A stretch of DNA of 64,000 nucleotides from Achromobacter animicus (GCF_902859585.1 NZ_CADIJM010000005.1:309613-373612); one strand, 5' to 3'. Positions 18,811 through 27,269 are shown, numbered from the stretch's first letter. The notes: generated by a model not told the origin, from the sequence alone. Numbers and translations: made by a program.

Positions 18811-19440
18811 ATGCCCTTATCCACCTGGTTGACGTTCTTCCTGGCCTCCTGGGCCATTTCGTTCTCACCGGGCGCCGGCGCCATCTCGGCCATGTCGTCC
18901 GGCCTGAAATACGGCTTTGCGCGCGGCTACTGGAACACGGCAGGCCTGATTCTGGGCATCCTGTTCCAGTTCGTCGTGGTCGCCGTGGGGTTGGGCGCTG
19001 TGCTGGCGACGTCGGAAATGGCGTTCAACGTGGTCAAGTACCTGGGCGTTGCCTACCTGATCTACCTGGGCGTGCGCCAGATCCGCACGGATGCCGCGCC
19101 GGTCGCGGTGGACGCCGGCGATCCGCGTCAGGCGTCCATTCGTGACCTGGTCCTGCGCGGGTTCCTGATCAACACCATGAACCCCAAGGGCACCGTGTTC
19201 CTGCTGGCCGTGGTGCCGCAGTTCGTGGATCCGGCGCTGTCGCTGACGCCGCAGTACGCGGCCTTGGCGGCCACGCTGGCGTTCACCGACCTGGTGGCGA
19301 TGGGCGTGTACACGCTGCTGGCGGCGCGCGTATTGCGCCTCTTGCGCGACGCCAAGCACATCCGCTGGATGAACCGCACCTTCGGATCGCTCTTCATCCT
19401 GGCAGGCGTGTTCCTGGCAACCTTCCGCCGCCACAACTGA
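18811..19440 (+). CDS. LysE-family translocator
   Basis: This 209-residue inner-membrane exporter of the LysE/RhtB family has about six hydrophobic segments. The N-terminal signature is FFLASWAISFSPGAGAISAMSSGLKYGFARGYWNTAGLILG, where the SPG(P)-like turn and the glycine-rich loop are diagnostic, and NTMNPKGTVFLLAVVPQF matches the conserved NPK motif. These proteins export amino acids or homoserine lactones. It starts 45 bases after the helicase gene and ends before a strong terminator, so it may be co-transcribed with the helicase. The substrate is not predictable. Confidence 0.85.
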   Translation: MPLSTWLTFFLASWAISFSPGAGAISAMSSGLKYGFARGYWNTAGLILGILFQFVVVAVGLGAVLATSEMAFNVVKYLGVAYLIYLGVRQIRTDAAPVAVDAGDPRQASIRDLVLRGFLINTMNPKGTVFLLAVVPQFVDPALSLTPQYAALAATLAFTDLVAMGVYTLLAARVLRLLRDAKHIRWMNRTFGSLFILAGVFLATFRRHN

Positions 19441-19450
19441 AATTAAAAGC

Positions 19451-19490
19451 GTGGGGCACGGGCCGGCAACGGCGCGTGCCCCACATGTTT
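19451..19490 (+). terminator. Terminator after the LysE-family gene
   Basis: A 10-bp perfect stem, GTGGGGCACG / CGTGCCCCAC (19451-19460 and 19475-19484) with a 14-base loop, is followed by ATGTTTTC. It lies 11 bases after the LysE-family stop. Confidence 0.7.
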
Positions 19491-19550
19491 TCGTGCATGA
19501 CACCGGACCGCACCGGCCTGAAAAGCGGCGTTAAGTAGAATCCTCCGATC

Positions 19551-21158
19551 ATGAGCATTTCCAACGAAGTCGCACGGCGCCGTACGTTCGCCATCATTTC
19601 CCACCCTGACGCGGGCAAGACCACGCTGACGGAAAAACTGCTGCTGTTCGCAGGCGCCATTCAGATCGCCGGCAGCGTCAAGGCGCGCAAGGCGTCGCGC
19701 CACGCCTCGTCCGACTGGATGGAAATCGAAAAGCAGCGCGGCATTTCCGTGGCGTCCTCGGTGATGCAGATGGAGTACCGCGACTGCGTCATCAACCTGC
19801 TCGACACCCCGGGCCACCAGGACTTCTCCGAAGACACGTATCGCGTGCTGACGGCGGTGGACGCCGCGCTGATGGTGATCGACGCGGCCAACGGCGTCGA
19901 GCCGCAGACCATCCGCCTGCTGCAGGTCTGCCGCGCACGCAACACGCCGATCATCACGTTCATCAACAAGATGGACCGCGAAGTGCGCGAGCCGCTGGAA
20001 CTGCTGTCCGAAATCGAAGGCCACCTGGGCATGGACGCCGTGCCGTTCTCGTGGCCGGTGGGCATGGGCAAGTCGTTCGGCGGCGTGTTCGACATCCGCC
20101 GCGACCGCATGCGCGTGTTCCGTCCCGGCCAGGAGCGCCGTTCCGACAACGACGACTTCATCGAAGGCCTGACCAACCCCGAGATCGCCAAGCGCTTCGG
20201 CGGGGCGTTCGACCAGGCCAGCGGCGAGATCGAGCTCATCAACGAGGCGGCGCCCGCCTTCGACCGCGACCAGTTCCTGGCCGGCAAGCAGACGCCCGTG
20301 TTCTTTGGTTCGGCCATCAACAACTTCGGCGTGCAGGAAGTGCTGGACGCCCTGGTCGATCAGGCGCCGCCCCCGGGCGCACGCATGGCGCTGCAACGCG
20401 AAGTGAAGCCCGAAGAGCCCAAGTTCACCGGCGTCGTGTTCAAGGTGCAGGCCAACATGGACCCCGCCCACCGCGACCGCGTCGCCTTCGTACGCGTGAG
20501 CTCCGGCCGCTTCGAGCGTGGCATGCGCCTGAAGGTCGCGCGCACCAACAAGGAAATGCGCCCCAACAACGTGGTGTCCTTCCTGTCGCAACGCCGCGAA
20601 CTGCTGGACGAAGCCTATGCGGGCGACGTCATCGGCATTCCGAACCACGGCGTGCTGCAACTGGGCGACGTGCTGACCGAAGGCGAGACGCTGCAGTTCA
20701 CGGGCCTGCCGTTCTTCGCGCCGGAACTGTTCCAGGCGGTCGAAGTGAAAGACCCGCTGCGCACGAAGCAATTGCGCACGGGCCTCACCCAATTGGGCGA
20801 GGAAGGGGCCATTCAGGTGTTCCGTCCCGAAGTCGCCGGCGGCTCGCTGCTGCTGGGCGCGGTCGGGCAGCTGCAGTTCGAAGTGGTCGCGCACCGCCTG
20901 AAGACGGAGTACGGCGTGGATGCCCGCATGCTGCCTTCGCGCTACACAATGGCACGTTGGATTACGTCTGAAAACCCCAAGGCGCTGCGCAAGTTCATGG
21001 ATGCCAATGCCGCCCATATCGCCTATGATGTCGTCGATGCTGCGGCGTTTTTGATCGGTTCTCCCGCGCAGTTGCGCGTCGCCGAGGAACTGTATCCCGA
21101 TGTGAAATTCCACGCCATGCGGGAGCACGGCGGCAAGGTTTTCGGAGACAAGGCGTAG
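19551..21158 (+). CDS. prfC: Peptide chain release factor 3 (RF3)
   Basis: This 535-residue translational GTPase removes RF1/RF2 from the ribosome after peptide release. The G motifs are clear: HPDAGKTTLTEKLL (G1), the switch-I region with GISVASSVMQ, DTPGHQDFSEDTYR (G3) and NKMDRE (G4). The length matches E. coli RF3 (~529). Domain II/III features (RGMRLKVARTNKEMRPNNVVSFLSQRRE, GQLQFEVVAHRL) complete it. A TAGAAT hexamer at 19536-19541 lies only 9 bases before the ATG and there is no Shine-Dalgarno sequence, so a leaderless or near-leaderless transcript is possible. Confidence 0.96.
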   Translation: MSISNEVARRRTFAIISHPDAGKTTLTEKLLLFAGAIQIAGSVKARKASRHASSDWMEIEKQRGISVASSVMQMEYRDCVINLLDTPGHQDFSEDTYRVLTAVDAALMVIDAANGVEPQTIRLLQVCRARNTPIITFINKMDREVREPLELLSEIEGHLGMDAVPFSWPVGMGKSFGGVFDIRRDRMRVFRPGQERRSDNDDFIEGLTNPEIAKRFGGAFDQASGEIELINEAAPAFDRDQFLAGKQTPVFFGSAINNFGVQEVLDALVDQAPPPGARMALQREVKPEEPKFTGVVFKVQANMDPAHRDRVAFVRVSSGRFERGMRLKVARTNKEMRPNNVVSFLSQRRELLDEAYAGDVIGIPNHGVLQLGDVLTEGETLQFTGLPFFAPELFQAVEVKDPLRTKQLRTGLTQLGEEGAIQVFRPEVAGGSLLLGAVGQLQFEVVAHRLKTEYGVDARMLPSRYTMARWITSENPKALRKFMDANAAHIAYDVVDAAAFLIGSPAQLRVAEELYPDVKFHAMREHGGKVFGDKA

Positions 21159-21195
21159 ACCCGTTCGGGTTCCGCACGGCAGATTGAGGGTAGCA

Positions 21196-21870
21196 ATGTC
21201 TTGGCGTTTTTTATTCGCAACGCTCCTTATCGCGCTCGGCGCGTCGGCTTGGGGCGGAATTCAACTGGGTGACTGGCTGGTGGCGCATGCGCCGGCGGCC
21301 GCGCCCGCTCCTGGGCAGGACGCAGCCGCGTCCCAGCAGCCCGTGCTGGACGCCAATGGCCGTCCGTATGTGGCACAGCCGCCGCAGCCACGCATCGACG
21401 GCACGTTGGGCGTGCCTGACAAACCGTCCGATCGCGAATGGCAGGTCAACACGGTGTCGCTGTTCGACACTGTCAGCGATCCCGCCGTCCAGATCTCGCG
21501 TGAACGCATCAGCCCCGAACAGGCGCGCGAAATCGCCGCCTCGTCTCAGGTGCCCCTGCCGTCGGGCAATTCCGACGTCAGCACGATGGACCTGCTGGTG
21601 CCCGGCACCTCCACCGCCATCAACGGTGGCGTAGCCGCTGGCGGCAGCTACGGCACGCCGCAGATGGTGCAGGCGCCCCCGCCGCCGCCCAACACGGCGC
21701 CGGCAGCCGGCGCGCAAGGCTGGCAGGACGCGCTGCGGCGCGAACTGGCCCAATGCGCCACGCAAGGCTTCTTCGAACGCCCCTCGTGTTCCTGGAACGC
21801 CCGCAACAAGTACTGCGCGCCGAACCGCGCCTGGGGCACGATGGCCGAATGCCCGGCCCGTCCGCAGTAA
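21196..21870 (+). CDS. Small exported/anchored hypothetical protein, Pro/Ala-rich with C-terminal cysteines
   Basis: This 224-residue protein is not recognised. It starts MSWRFLFATLLIALGASAWGG, a signal anchor. A Pro/Ala/Gln-rich linker and a middle region follow, then a second proline run (APPPPPNTAPA), and the last ~45 residues contain four cysteines (AQCATQGFFERPSCSWNARNKYC..., AECP) that could form disulfides in the periplasm. GAGGG lies 5 bases before the ATG, which decides the start against an in-frame TTG 12 bases earlier. It is 37 bp after prfC and ends at a shared terminator. The function is unknown. Confidence 0.7.
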   Translation: MSWRFLFATLLIALGASAWGGIQLGDWLVAHAPAAAPAPGQDAAASQQPVLDANGRPYVAQPPQPRIDGTLGVPDKPSDREWQVNTVSLFDTVSDPAVQISRERISPEQAREIAASSQVPLPSGNSDVSTMDLLVPGTSTAINGGVAAGGSYGTPQMVQAPPPPPNTAPAAGAQGWQDALRRELAQCATQGFFERPSCSWNARNKYCAPNRAWGTMAECPARPQ

Positions 21871-21928
21871 GACGTCTGCAATAAAGACGTCACCTCGCCA
21901 CCTGCACGTGCAGGGGCAAGACAAGAAA

Positions 21929-21953
21929 AATGGCGCCCCGCGGGGCGCCATTT
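21929..21953. terminator. Bidirectional terminator between the hypothetical gene and bfr
   Basis: The palindrome AAATGGCGCCCC / GGGGCGCCATTT is flanked by AAGAAA on the left and TTTCTTTT on the right, so it works as an intrinsic terminator for both converging genes. Confidence 0.85.
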
Positions 21954-21971
21954 CTTTTGCAGCCAGCAGCC

Positions 21972-22448
21972 TTATTCAGGCACGGACATCTGGCTTTGCA
22001 GGTAGTTCTGGATGCCGACCTTGTCGATCAGGTCGATCTGGGTTTCCAGATAGTCGATGTGCTCTTCGGTGTCGTCCAAGATGTCCTGGAACAGATCGCG
22101 CGACACGTAGTCCCGCACCGATTCGCAATACGCAATGGCTTCCTTGACGGTCGCCTGAGCGGCCGTTTCCAGCTTCAGATCACAGGCCAGCAGTTCCGGC
22201 ACGTCTTCGCCGATCAGCAGCTTGTGCAGGTCCTGCAGGTTGGGCAGGCCGTCCAGCATGAAGATGCGGGCGATCAGACGATCGGCGTGCTTCATTTCGC
22301 CGATGGATTCTTCGTACTCGTGCTTGCCCAGCTTGTCGAAGCCCCAATGGTTCAGCATGCGGGCATGCAGGAAATATTGGTTGATGGCCGTCAGTTCGTT
22401 GGTCAGTTGCTTGTTGAGAAACTGGATGACGGTTTTGTCGCCTTTCAT
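21972..22448 (-). CDS. bfr: Bacterioferritin
   Basis: This 158-residue subunit of the 24-mer haem-containing iron-storage cage matches the usual length. It begins [31 protein letters not shown]. Visible ligands are E18, E51, M52 (haem), H54, E94 and H130. By eye alignment with E. coli Bfr, the position of bridging ligand E127 is T127 (DDTEEHID), with glutamates at 128 and 129. AAGGAG stands 6 bases before the ATG at 22448, which fixes the start; the longer open frame upstream is not coding. Iron stored here would be released with help from the Bfd encoded ~2.3 kb away. Confidence 0.95.
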   Translation of the reverse strand: MKGDKTVIQFLNKQLTNELTAINQYFLHARMLNHWGFDKLGKHEYEESIGEMKHADRLIARIFMLDGLPNLQDLHKLLIGEDVPELLACDLKLETAAQATVKEAIAYCESVRDYVSRDLFQDILDDTEEHIDYLETQIDLIDKVGIQNYLQSQMSVPE

Positions 22449-22824
22449 GATGGACTCCTTGCAGTCAGGCGCGACGCGAGCGCATCGCGACAAAGGAGCG
22501 CACGATGCCGCGCGTACGCAACCCATGCAGACTACCATTGGCCGCCGGGCCGCGCCTAGCCTTGCTCTGCATTTGGTAAACGGCTTTAGGAGCGCAACAA
22601 GAAAGCGACAAGCTAATGAGAATGAGTATGTGTGTCTGAGGCCTTGCATGCGTGGCGACGCAACGGCGCGGGCTGCAGACTCGGGACGCGCTGGAATGGC
22701 TTCGCGATTGTCCCCATATATGTTGCGCGGCGGCCCCTGCGCCGCGTCATTCTGCGCTGCCAACGCGTCACCCCGGCTCGTTGCATATCAGCAACCGGAT
22801 CAGGCCGCGTTGACCGTCCTCAAT
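22449..22824. other. Intergenic region upstream of bfr
   Basis: This 376-bp gap lies between the bfr start and the 3' end of the EamA gene, both on the minus strand. It contains a Fur-like repeat at 22612-22629, a GC hairpin near 22727-22746 without a T run, and otherwise no gene or terminator that I can support. Confidence 0.4.
22612..22629 (-). promoter_or_regulatory. Candidate Fur site upstream of bfr
   Basis: GCTAAT-GAGAAT-GAGTAT is three tandem hexamers close to the GATAAT unit recognised by Fur (4, 5 and 4 of 6 matches). It lies about 165 bp upstream of bfr. Position and sequence are suggestive only. Confidence 0.35.
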
Positions 22825-23736
22825 TCACGCGGTGCGCCGCGTCGCAAGCCAGATGCCGAATGCGATGGGCACGATGCCCAGCAGGTCCAGCCACGAGACG
22901 GGCTCACGTAGCACCACCCAACCGAACAACAGGCCCAGCGGCGGCATCAGAAAATGCAGTGCGCTGGCCGAGGTGGCGCTGGCCCGGCCCAGGATCATGA
23001 ACCACAGGTAATAACCGCCCATCGACACCGCGACGATCATGTAGGCCATGCTCCAGATCAGGCTGGACGTCAGACGCGCATCGCCGAGGTTTTCCGTGGC
23101 CAGGGCGAACGGCAGCAATGCCGCGGCGCCTGCCAGCGACTGGATGCCCGTCGACGTCCACAGACCGGAGGTGGGTTTGAGCATCTTGTAGAGCAGGGTG
23201 CCGGCCACCAACGCAATCAGGCCCCCGGTCACAAGCAGCGTGCCGTGCAGGTCTTCCTGCATGCCGGTCAGCCGCGATCGCAACACCAACGCCACGCCCG
23301 CCAACCCCAGGCACAGCCCCAGCAGTTTGCGCCAGCTCAGCCGCTCGCCCAGCAACGGACCCGCCAGCACGCCGATGAGCAGCGGGTTGGTGCTGATGAG
23401 CACAGCGGTGAACGCCGACGACACGGTGGTCATGCCCGACCAGCTCAAGCCCAGGTACAGCGCGTTGTTGAGCGCCCCCAGCAGGACCAGCGCGGCCAGG
23501 TCGCGGCCCGAAGGCAGCTTCCAGCGACCGCTGGCCGCCGCCAGGCCCAGCATCAACGCGCCCGCGATCAGGAACCGGATCGTCAGCAGGGTCAGCGGCG
23601 GACAGTCGCGCACGGCGATCTTGGCTGCGGCAAACGCCGAACTCCATAGAAAGCAGAACGCGGCGATCGGCAGGAGGCTGATGCCCGGGCTGTCGGATGC
23701 GGGCAAGGCAGGGGCAGGGGTCGAAAGGGCCTTCAT
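22825..23736 (-). CDS. EamA-family (DMT superfamily) transporter
   Basis: This 303-residue protein has about ten hydrophobic segments in two EamA halves. Helix 1 carries LLPIAAFCFLWSSAFAAAKIAV with the WSSAF motif, and the second half has GGYYLWFMILGRASATSASALHFLMPPLGLLFGW, a conserved EamA signature near the C-terminus. The ATG at 23736 was chosen; the open frame runs upstream into sequence rich in R/P/M with no membrane character. It is divergent from a LysR regulator, which probably controls it. It likely exports an amino acid or metabolite, not identifiable from sequence. Confidence 0.85.
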   Translation of the reverse strand: MKALSTPAPALPASDSPGISLLPIAAFCFLWSSAFAAAKIAVRDCPPLTLLTIRFLIAGALMLGLAAASGRWKLPSGRDLAALVLLGALNNALYLGLSWSGMTTVSSAFTAVLISTNPLLIGVLAGPLLGERLSWRKLLGLCLGLAGVALVLRSRLTGMQEDLHGTLLVTGGLIALVAGTLLYKMLKPTSGLWTSTGIQSLAGAAALLPFALATENLGDARLTSSLIWSMAYMIVAVSMGGYYLWFMILGRASATSASALHFLMPPLGLLFGWVVLREPVSWLDLLGIVPIAFGIWLATRRTA

Positions 23737-23810
23737 GGTTGATCCGGCTTCGTAGATCTGCAACCGCATGCGCGGCGGGATGGGAGGCATTCTGCGCGCC
23801 GGGCCATCCA

Positions 23811-23855
23811 TTGACAAACTCTTTATTCGGATCGAAAGTATTTGAAATTCGAATG
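23811..23855 (+). promoter_or_regulatory. Promoter/operator region between the EamA and LysR genes
   Basis: A perfect TTGACA (23811-23816) is followed 19 bases later by AAGTAT. The same stretch contains two small palindromes, TTCGGATCGAA (23826-23836) and ATTCGAAT (23847-23854), which are candidate LysR half-sites for autoregulation. Which element the regulator binds is not known. Confidence 0.35.
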
Positions 23856-23870
23856 CTTGAAGGCGCCGTC

Positions 23871-24734
23871 ATGCTCGATCTCGATCTCCTGCACAGCTTT
23901 GTCTCGGTCGTGGACGCTGGCGGCTTCACCGCCGCAGGCGAACGCGTGCACCGCAGCCAGTCCACCGTCAGCCAACAGATCCGCAAGCTGGAAGAGACGC
24001 TGGAATGCCCGCTCTTCCTGCGCGAGGGCCGGCAGGTCCAGCTGACCGAGGAAGGCGAACGCCTTCTGGGCTACGCGCGCCGGATGCTGGCGTTGTCTAC
24101 CGAAGTCCGTGAGGCCGTCAGCGGCCGCAAGCGCGTGGACGTGATCCGCCTGGGCATTCCGGACGACTTTGCGGTGGACGCGCTGACTGCCGTCGTCGCC
24201 GCCTTCGCCAGAACGAGGCCCGCGGTGCAGCTGTCGGTACGTTGTGACCTGACGGCGGTCCTGACGCGCAGCCTGGAGCGGGGGGATCTGGACGTGGCGC
24301 TGCTCAAGCGCGAGCCGGGCGCGGGCACGGCGCTGGCCGCGTGGCCCGAGCGGCTGCACTGGATCGGCAGCGCGTCAGAGCAGGCGCCGCTGACGCCGGA
24401 GGCGCCCGTGCCGCTAGTGGCGTTTCCGCAGGGCTGCATCTACCGCAACCGCGCCATCCATGCGCTGGAGGCCGCCGGACGCCGCTGGCGCATCGCCTAC
24501 GAAAGCCCGAACCTGTCCGGCGTGCAGGCCGCGCTGGCGGGCGGGTTGGGTATCGCGCTGCTGGAACGCCGCTGCATCGCGGACGGGCACCGGATCCTGG
24601 ACGTGGGCCTGCCCGCCGTCCCGCCGTCCGAATTGGCGCTATGCGTGGCCGGCAACGTGCGCGAAGCGGCACGTCAACTGGCGATGGATATCAGGGAATT
24701 TTGCGAGAAGGAAATGACGCGGCTCGCCGCATGA
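23871..24734 (+). CDS. LysR-family transcriptional regulator
   Basis: This 287-residue regulator has the N-terminal winged helix MLDLDLLHSFVSVVDAGGFTAAGERVHRSQSTVSQQIRKLEETLECPLFLRE, the classical LysR pattern (AGGFTAAGERVHRSQSTVSQQI recognition region), followed by a substrate-binding domain starting near VDVIRLGIPDDFA. GAAGG with 7-base spacing supports the ATG at 23871 over the ATG 18 bases earlier. It is divergent from the EamA transporter (134 bp apart), so that gene is its probable target. The inducer is unknown. Confidence 0.88.
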   Translation: MLDLDLLHSFVSVVDAGGFTAAGERVHRSQSTVSQQIRKLEETLECPLFLREGRQVQLTEEGERLLGYARRMLALSTEVREAVSGRKRVDVIRLGIPDDFAVDALTAVVAAFARTRPAVQLSVRCDLTAVLTRSLERGDLDVALLKREPGAGTALAAWPERLHWIGSASEQAPLTPEAPVPLVAFPQGCIYRNRAIHALEAAGRRWRIAYESPNLSGVQAALAGGLGIALLERRCIADGHRILDVGLPAVPPSELALCVAGNVREAARQLAMDIREFCEKEMTRLAA

Positions 24735-24763
24735 AGGCAGCGAGCCGGAATTGACACCAATGC

Positions 24764-25042
24764 TCAGGCGATGGCGACCAGCGGAATCGGGAAGCTGCTG
24801 TTGGCAGCCGGCGTGTCCGATTCGACGAGGGCGGGAGCATTGACCGGAACTGCGATGGAGCGCACGTCGCACACGCTGGAGCAGCGGCCGCCCGGCAGGT
24901 ATTCGGCGGCGGTTGCCGCGCAGCAGCCGCAGCACGTGGCCACGCCCAGCTCGAACTGCAGGTCGGAAAGCGTCGTCGCGCCCGCGTCCACGCTGGCGCG
25001 GACTTGGCGTTCGGTGATGGCATTACATACGCAAATGTACAT
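24764..25042 (-). CDS. bfd: Bacterioferritin-associated ferredoxin
   Basis: This 92-residue [2Fe-2S] protein docks on bacterioferritin and reduces its haem to release stored iron. The cluster cysteines are C4 and C6 in MYICVC and C38/C41 within CCGCC (37-41), spaced as in E. coli Bfd. A tail of about 30 residues after the conserved domain, including two more cysteines (C54, C58), makes it longer than the 64-residue E. coli protein. No Shine-Dalgarno sequence precedes the ATG. Instead a good promoter ends 7 bases upstream, which suggests a leaderless mRNA under Fur control. Confidence 0.9.
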   Translation of the reverse strand: MYICVCNAITERQVRASVDAGATTLSDLQFELGVATCCGCCAATAAEYLPGGRCSSVCDVRSIAVPVNAPALVESDTPAANSSFPIPLVAIA

Positions 25043-25043
25043 G

Positions 25044-25078
25044 CGAATGATTATCGAAAATTATTTAGGCCCTGGCAA
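25044..25078 (-). promoter_or_regulatory. bfd promoter with overlapping Fur-like site
   Basis: On the minus strand TTGCCA (25078-25073) is followed by exactly 17 bases and GATAAT (25055-25050). The ATG starts 7 bases after that -10 element, so transcription should begin at or next to the A of the ATG. The -10 lies inside TTTCGATAATCATTCGC, which contains GATAATCATT, ten consecutive bases of the Fur consensus. Iron-loaded Fur bound there would block RNA polymerase, fitting expression under iron starvation. Confidence 0.6.
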
Positions 25079-25131
25079 GCCCTTCAAGCAAATAATTTTG
25101 CAACCGAAGTGTCACGCAAGCCATTGAAAAT

Positions 25132-25160
25132 AGGGACAATTTTGCCGAAGCTTGTCCCTT
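25132..25160 (-). terminator. rpoN terminator
   Basis: On the minus strand the 8-bp stem AGGGACAA / TTGTCCCT with a 12-base loop, followed by ATTTTC, begins 5 bases after the rpoN stop codon. The T run is short, so confidence is moderate. Confidence 0.65.
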
Positions 25161-25163
25161 ATT

Positions 25164-26597
25164 TCAACGCGCGGCGGCTTGCGCCTTGCGCAGCGCGGCC
25201 GGGGCAATCCGCAGCGCTTCGCGGTACTTTGCCACCGTCCGGCGGGCGATCACTATCCCCTGATCGGCCAGTTTTTGCATGATCTGGCTGTCCGACAACG
25301 GCTTGGCGCGATTCTCGTCGGCCACCATCTGGCGGATGTAGGTCTGCACCGCCGTCGCCGACGTGGCGTCGCCGCCTTCGGTCGAAACGCCCGTGCCGAA
25401 GAAGCGCTTGAGCTCCAGAGTGCCGAACGGAGTGAGCATGTACTTCTGCGTCGTGGCGCGCGAAATGGTCGATTCGTGAAGACCGAGTTCGCCGGCGATG
25501 TCTTTCAGGATCAGCGGGCGCATGGCCGCCGGGCCCTGGCTGAAGAATGCCGTCTGGCGTTCGACGATGGCCTGCGACACGCGCAGGATGGTGTCGAAAC
25601 GCTGCTCCACGTTCCGGATCATCCATTTGGCCTGCTGCAATTGCGCCTGCAGCCCGGCGTGCGCCGATTCCTTCTGGTTGCCCAGCATCTGCGCATACAG
25701 GCCGTTGATCTGCAAGCGCGGCACCGCGGCGCTGTTGAGCGTGGCCTGCCAGCCGCGCCGCGTCTTGCGCACAATGACGTCCGGCACCGCGTATTCAGCC
25801 GCCGGCACGGTCCACGCCCGTCCGGGGCGGGGCTCCAGGCGCAGGATCAACGCATGCGCCGCGCGGAACGTGGGTTCGTCGCAACCCAGCGCCGCGCATA
25901 CGCGCGCAGCGTTGCCGGTTGCCAGCAGCGGCAGGTGTTCGGCGCAGATCCGCCGCGCACAGGCCAGCACGGCGGGATCGGCCGCCTCGGGCAGCCGACT
26001 GAGGTCAGGATTGCGCAACTGCAGGTGCAGGCACTCGGCCATGTCGCGCGCGCCGATACCCACGGGATCGAACGACTGCAGCAGCGACAGCGCCGCGCGC
26101 AGCTCGTCCATGTCCGGCTCCATCTCTGCCGGGAGCCAACTAAGAATCTCGTCCAGCGGCGATCCGAGGTATCCGTTTTCGTCCAGTTCGTCGATCAGCA
26201 GGGACGCCAGCGCGGCATCGCGCGGCGCCGCCCGGGTCAAGGCAAGCTGGCCCAGCAGATGCTCGCGCAAGGTGTCCGGACGCGCCGCCTCGGGCAGGCT
26301 GGCGTCGTCATCGGGGTACACGCCGCCCGAACCCGGCATCTCGTCGATGGGTGTCTCGCGCTCGGCCGCCGGCTCGTCGTCCTGCACCGAGGACTCGCGT
26401 TCGGACTCTGCCCGCGACTCCGCCTCGGCCGACGACGGCTCGTCCTCCCGGTCCAGCAGGGGATTTTCGGCCAGCACTTGTGAGATTTCCGCTTCAAGGT
26501 CGAGCGTCGACAGCTGCAACAACCGGATCGATTGCTGAAGTTGTGGGGTCAGCGTCAGGTGCTGGCCAGGCCGCAGTTCTAAAATTGGACGGGTCAT
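25164..26597 (-). CDS. rpoN: RNA polymerase sigma-54 factor
   Basis: This 477-residue sigma-54 directs RNA polymerase to -24/-12 promoters that need enhancer-binding ATPases. The Gln/Leu-rich activator-interaction region I is at the N-terminus (LTLTPQLQQSIRLLQLSTLDLEAEI). Region II is acidic (EDEPSSAEAESRAESERE). The core-binding and HTH domains follow, and the RpoN box ARRTVAKYRE is close to the C-terminus. The start is uncertain: MTRPILEL at 26597 matches relatives, while an ATG at 26615 would overlap the divergent gene's start. Neither has a clear Shine-Dalgarno sequence. Confidence 0.95.
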   Translation of the reverse strand: MTRPILELRPGQHLTLTPQLQQSIRLLQLSTLDLEAEISQVLAENPLLDREDEPSSAEAESRAESERESSVQDDEPAAERETPIDEMPGSGGVYPDDDASLPEAARPDTLREHLLGQLALTRAAPRDAALASLLIDELDENGYLGSPLDEILSWLPAEMEPDMDELRAALSLLQSFDPVGIGARDMAECLHLQLRNPDLSRLPEAADPAVLACARRICAEHLPLLATGNAARVCAALGCDEPTFRAAHALILRLEPRPGRAWTVPAAEYAVPDVIVRKTRRGWQATLNSAAVPRLQINGLYAQMLGNQKESAHAGLQAQLQQAKWMIRNVEQRFDTILRVSQAIVERQTAFFSQGPAAMRPLILKDIAGELGLHESTISRATTQKYMLTPFGTLELKRFFGTGVSTEGGDATSATAVQTYIRQMVADENRAKPLSDSQIMQKLADQGIVIARRTVAKYREALRIAPAALRKAQAAAR

Positions 26598-26613
26598 AGG
26601 TACAATATTTTGC

Positions 26614-27252
26614 ATGATGAATCTGACTTCGCCCGCAAGCGTTCGCCAGGACTGCCGACTGATCGGCCAGACCCTGCTCAAACTGGCGCTTCCCCGACTC
26701 GTTTTGCGCGCGATCGTCATCGCTGTCGCGATCGTTGTCTGGTATCTGGTTGCCTCCTGGATACTCGATTTCGGCAAGCGCATGAACTACGACTTCCTGC
26801 ACACGCTAGGCCAGCCCACCCAGGACATGGCGCAGCGGATCAATCCCTACCTCTGGTGGGTGGTTGCCGGCATCTGGACCCTGATCGTCTTCTTTTCGGT
26901 GCGCGCCTGGTTCTACGCCAGTCTGGCCTCGGGCGCCGCGACGCCGGTCGGCACGGATACGCTGGCCGAACTGGCGCCCAATCTGTCTGAAGAATCGCTA
27001 GGCGTGCTGCGCTGGACCTGGGGCGACCGGCAGGAACCCTTCACCGTCGGCGACCTGCGCCGCTCGCTGTCGGAATTGCGCCACAACCGCATTGGCAAGA
27101 TCGACATGGTGGCCGAGCAGGCCCGGATCCTGGAAGCGGGCGCCAACCGCCCCGGCCGCGATCCGCGCGACGACGGCCGGCGTGACGACGTCCGCCGCGA
27201 CGCGCCGCGCGAACCGCGCTATGTCGAACCCCGCATCGGCCCGGCCCGCTAG
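26614..27252 (+). CDS. Two-TM membrane protein with Arg/Asp-rich C-terminal tail, unknown function
   Basis: This 212-residue protein has hydrophobic segments at about residues 28-52 (LPRLVLRAIVIAVAIVVWYLVASWIL) and 80-100 (YLWWVVAGIWTLIVFFSVRAWFYA). A soluble domain with SEESLGVLRWTWGDRQEPFTVGDLRRSLSELRHNRIGKIDMV follows, then a repetitive charged tail (GRDPRDDGRRDDVRRDAPREPRY). It starts 16 bp from, and divergent to, rpoN. It was not recognised beyond a vague sense of a conserved hypothetical in this family. ATG 26614 and ATG 26617 are adjacent alternatives. Confidence 0.75.
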   Translation: MMNLTSPASVRQDCRLIGQTLLKLALPRLVLRAIVIAVAIVVWYLVASWILDFGKRMNYDFLHTLGQPTQDMAQRINPYLWWVVAGIWTLIVFFSVRAWFYASLASGAATPVGTDTLAELAPNLSEESLGVLRWTWGDRQEPFTVGDLRRSLSELRHNRIGKIDMVAEQARILEAGANRPGRDPRDDGRRDDVRRDAPREPRYVEPRIGPAR

Positions 27253-27269
27253 GCCGCATCCAGACTGCC

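Noticed and set aside
22727-22746. GC hairpin between the EamA gene and bfr as a terminator
   Set aside because: The arms are only 6-7 bp, no T run follows on either strand, and it lies upstream of bfr rather than at a gene end.
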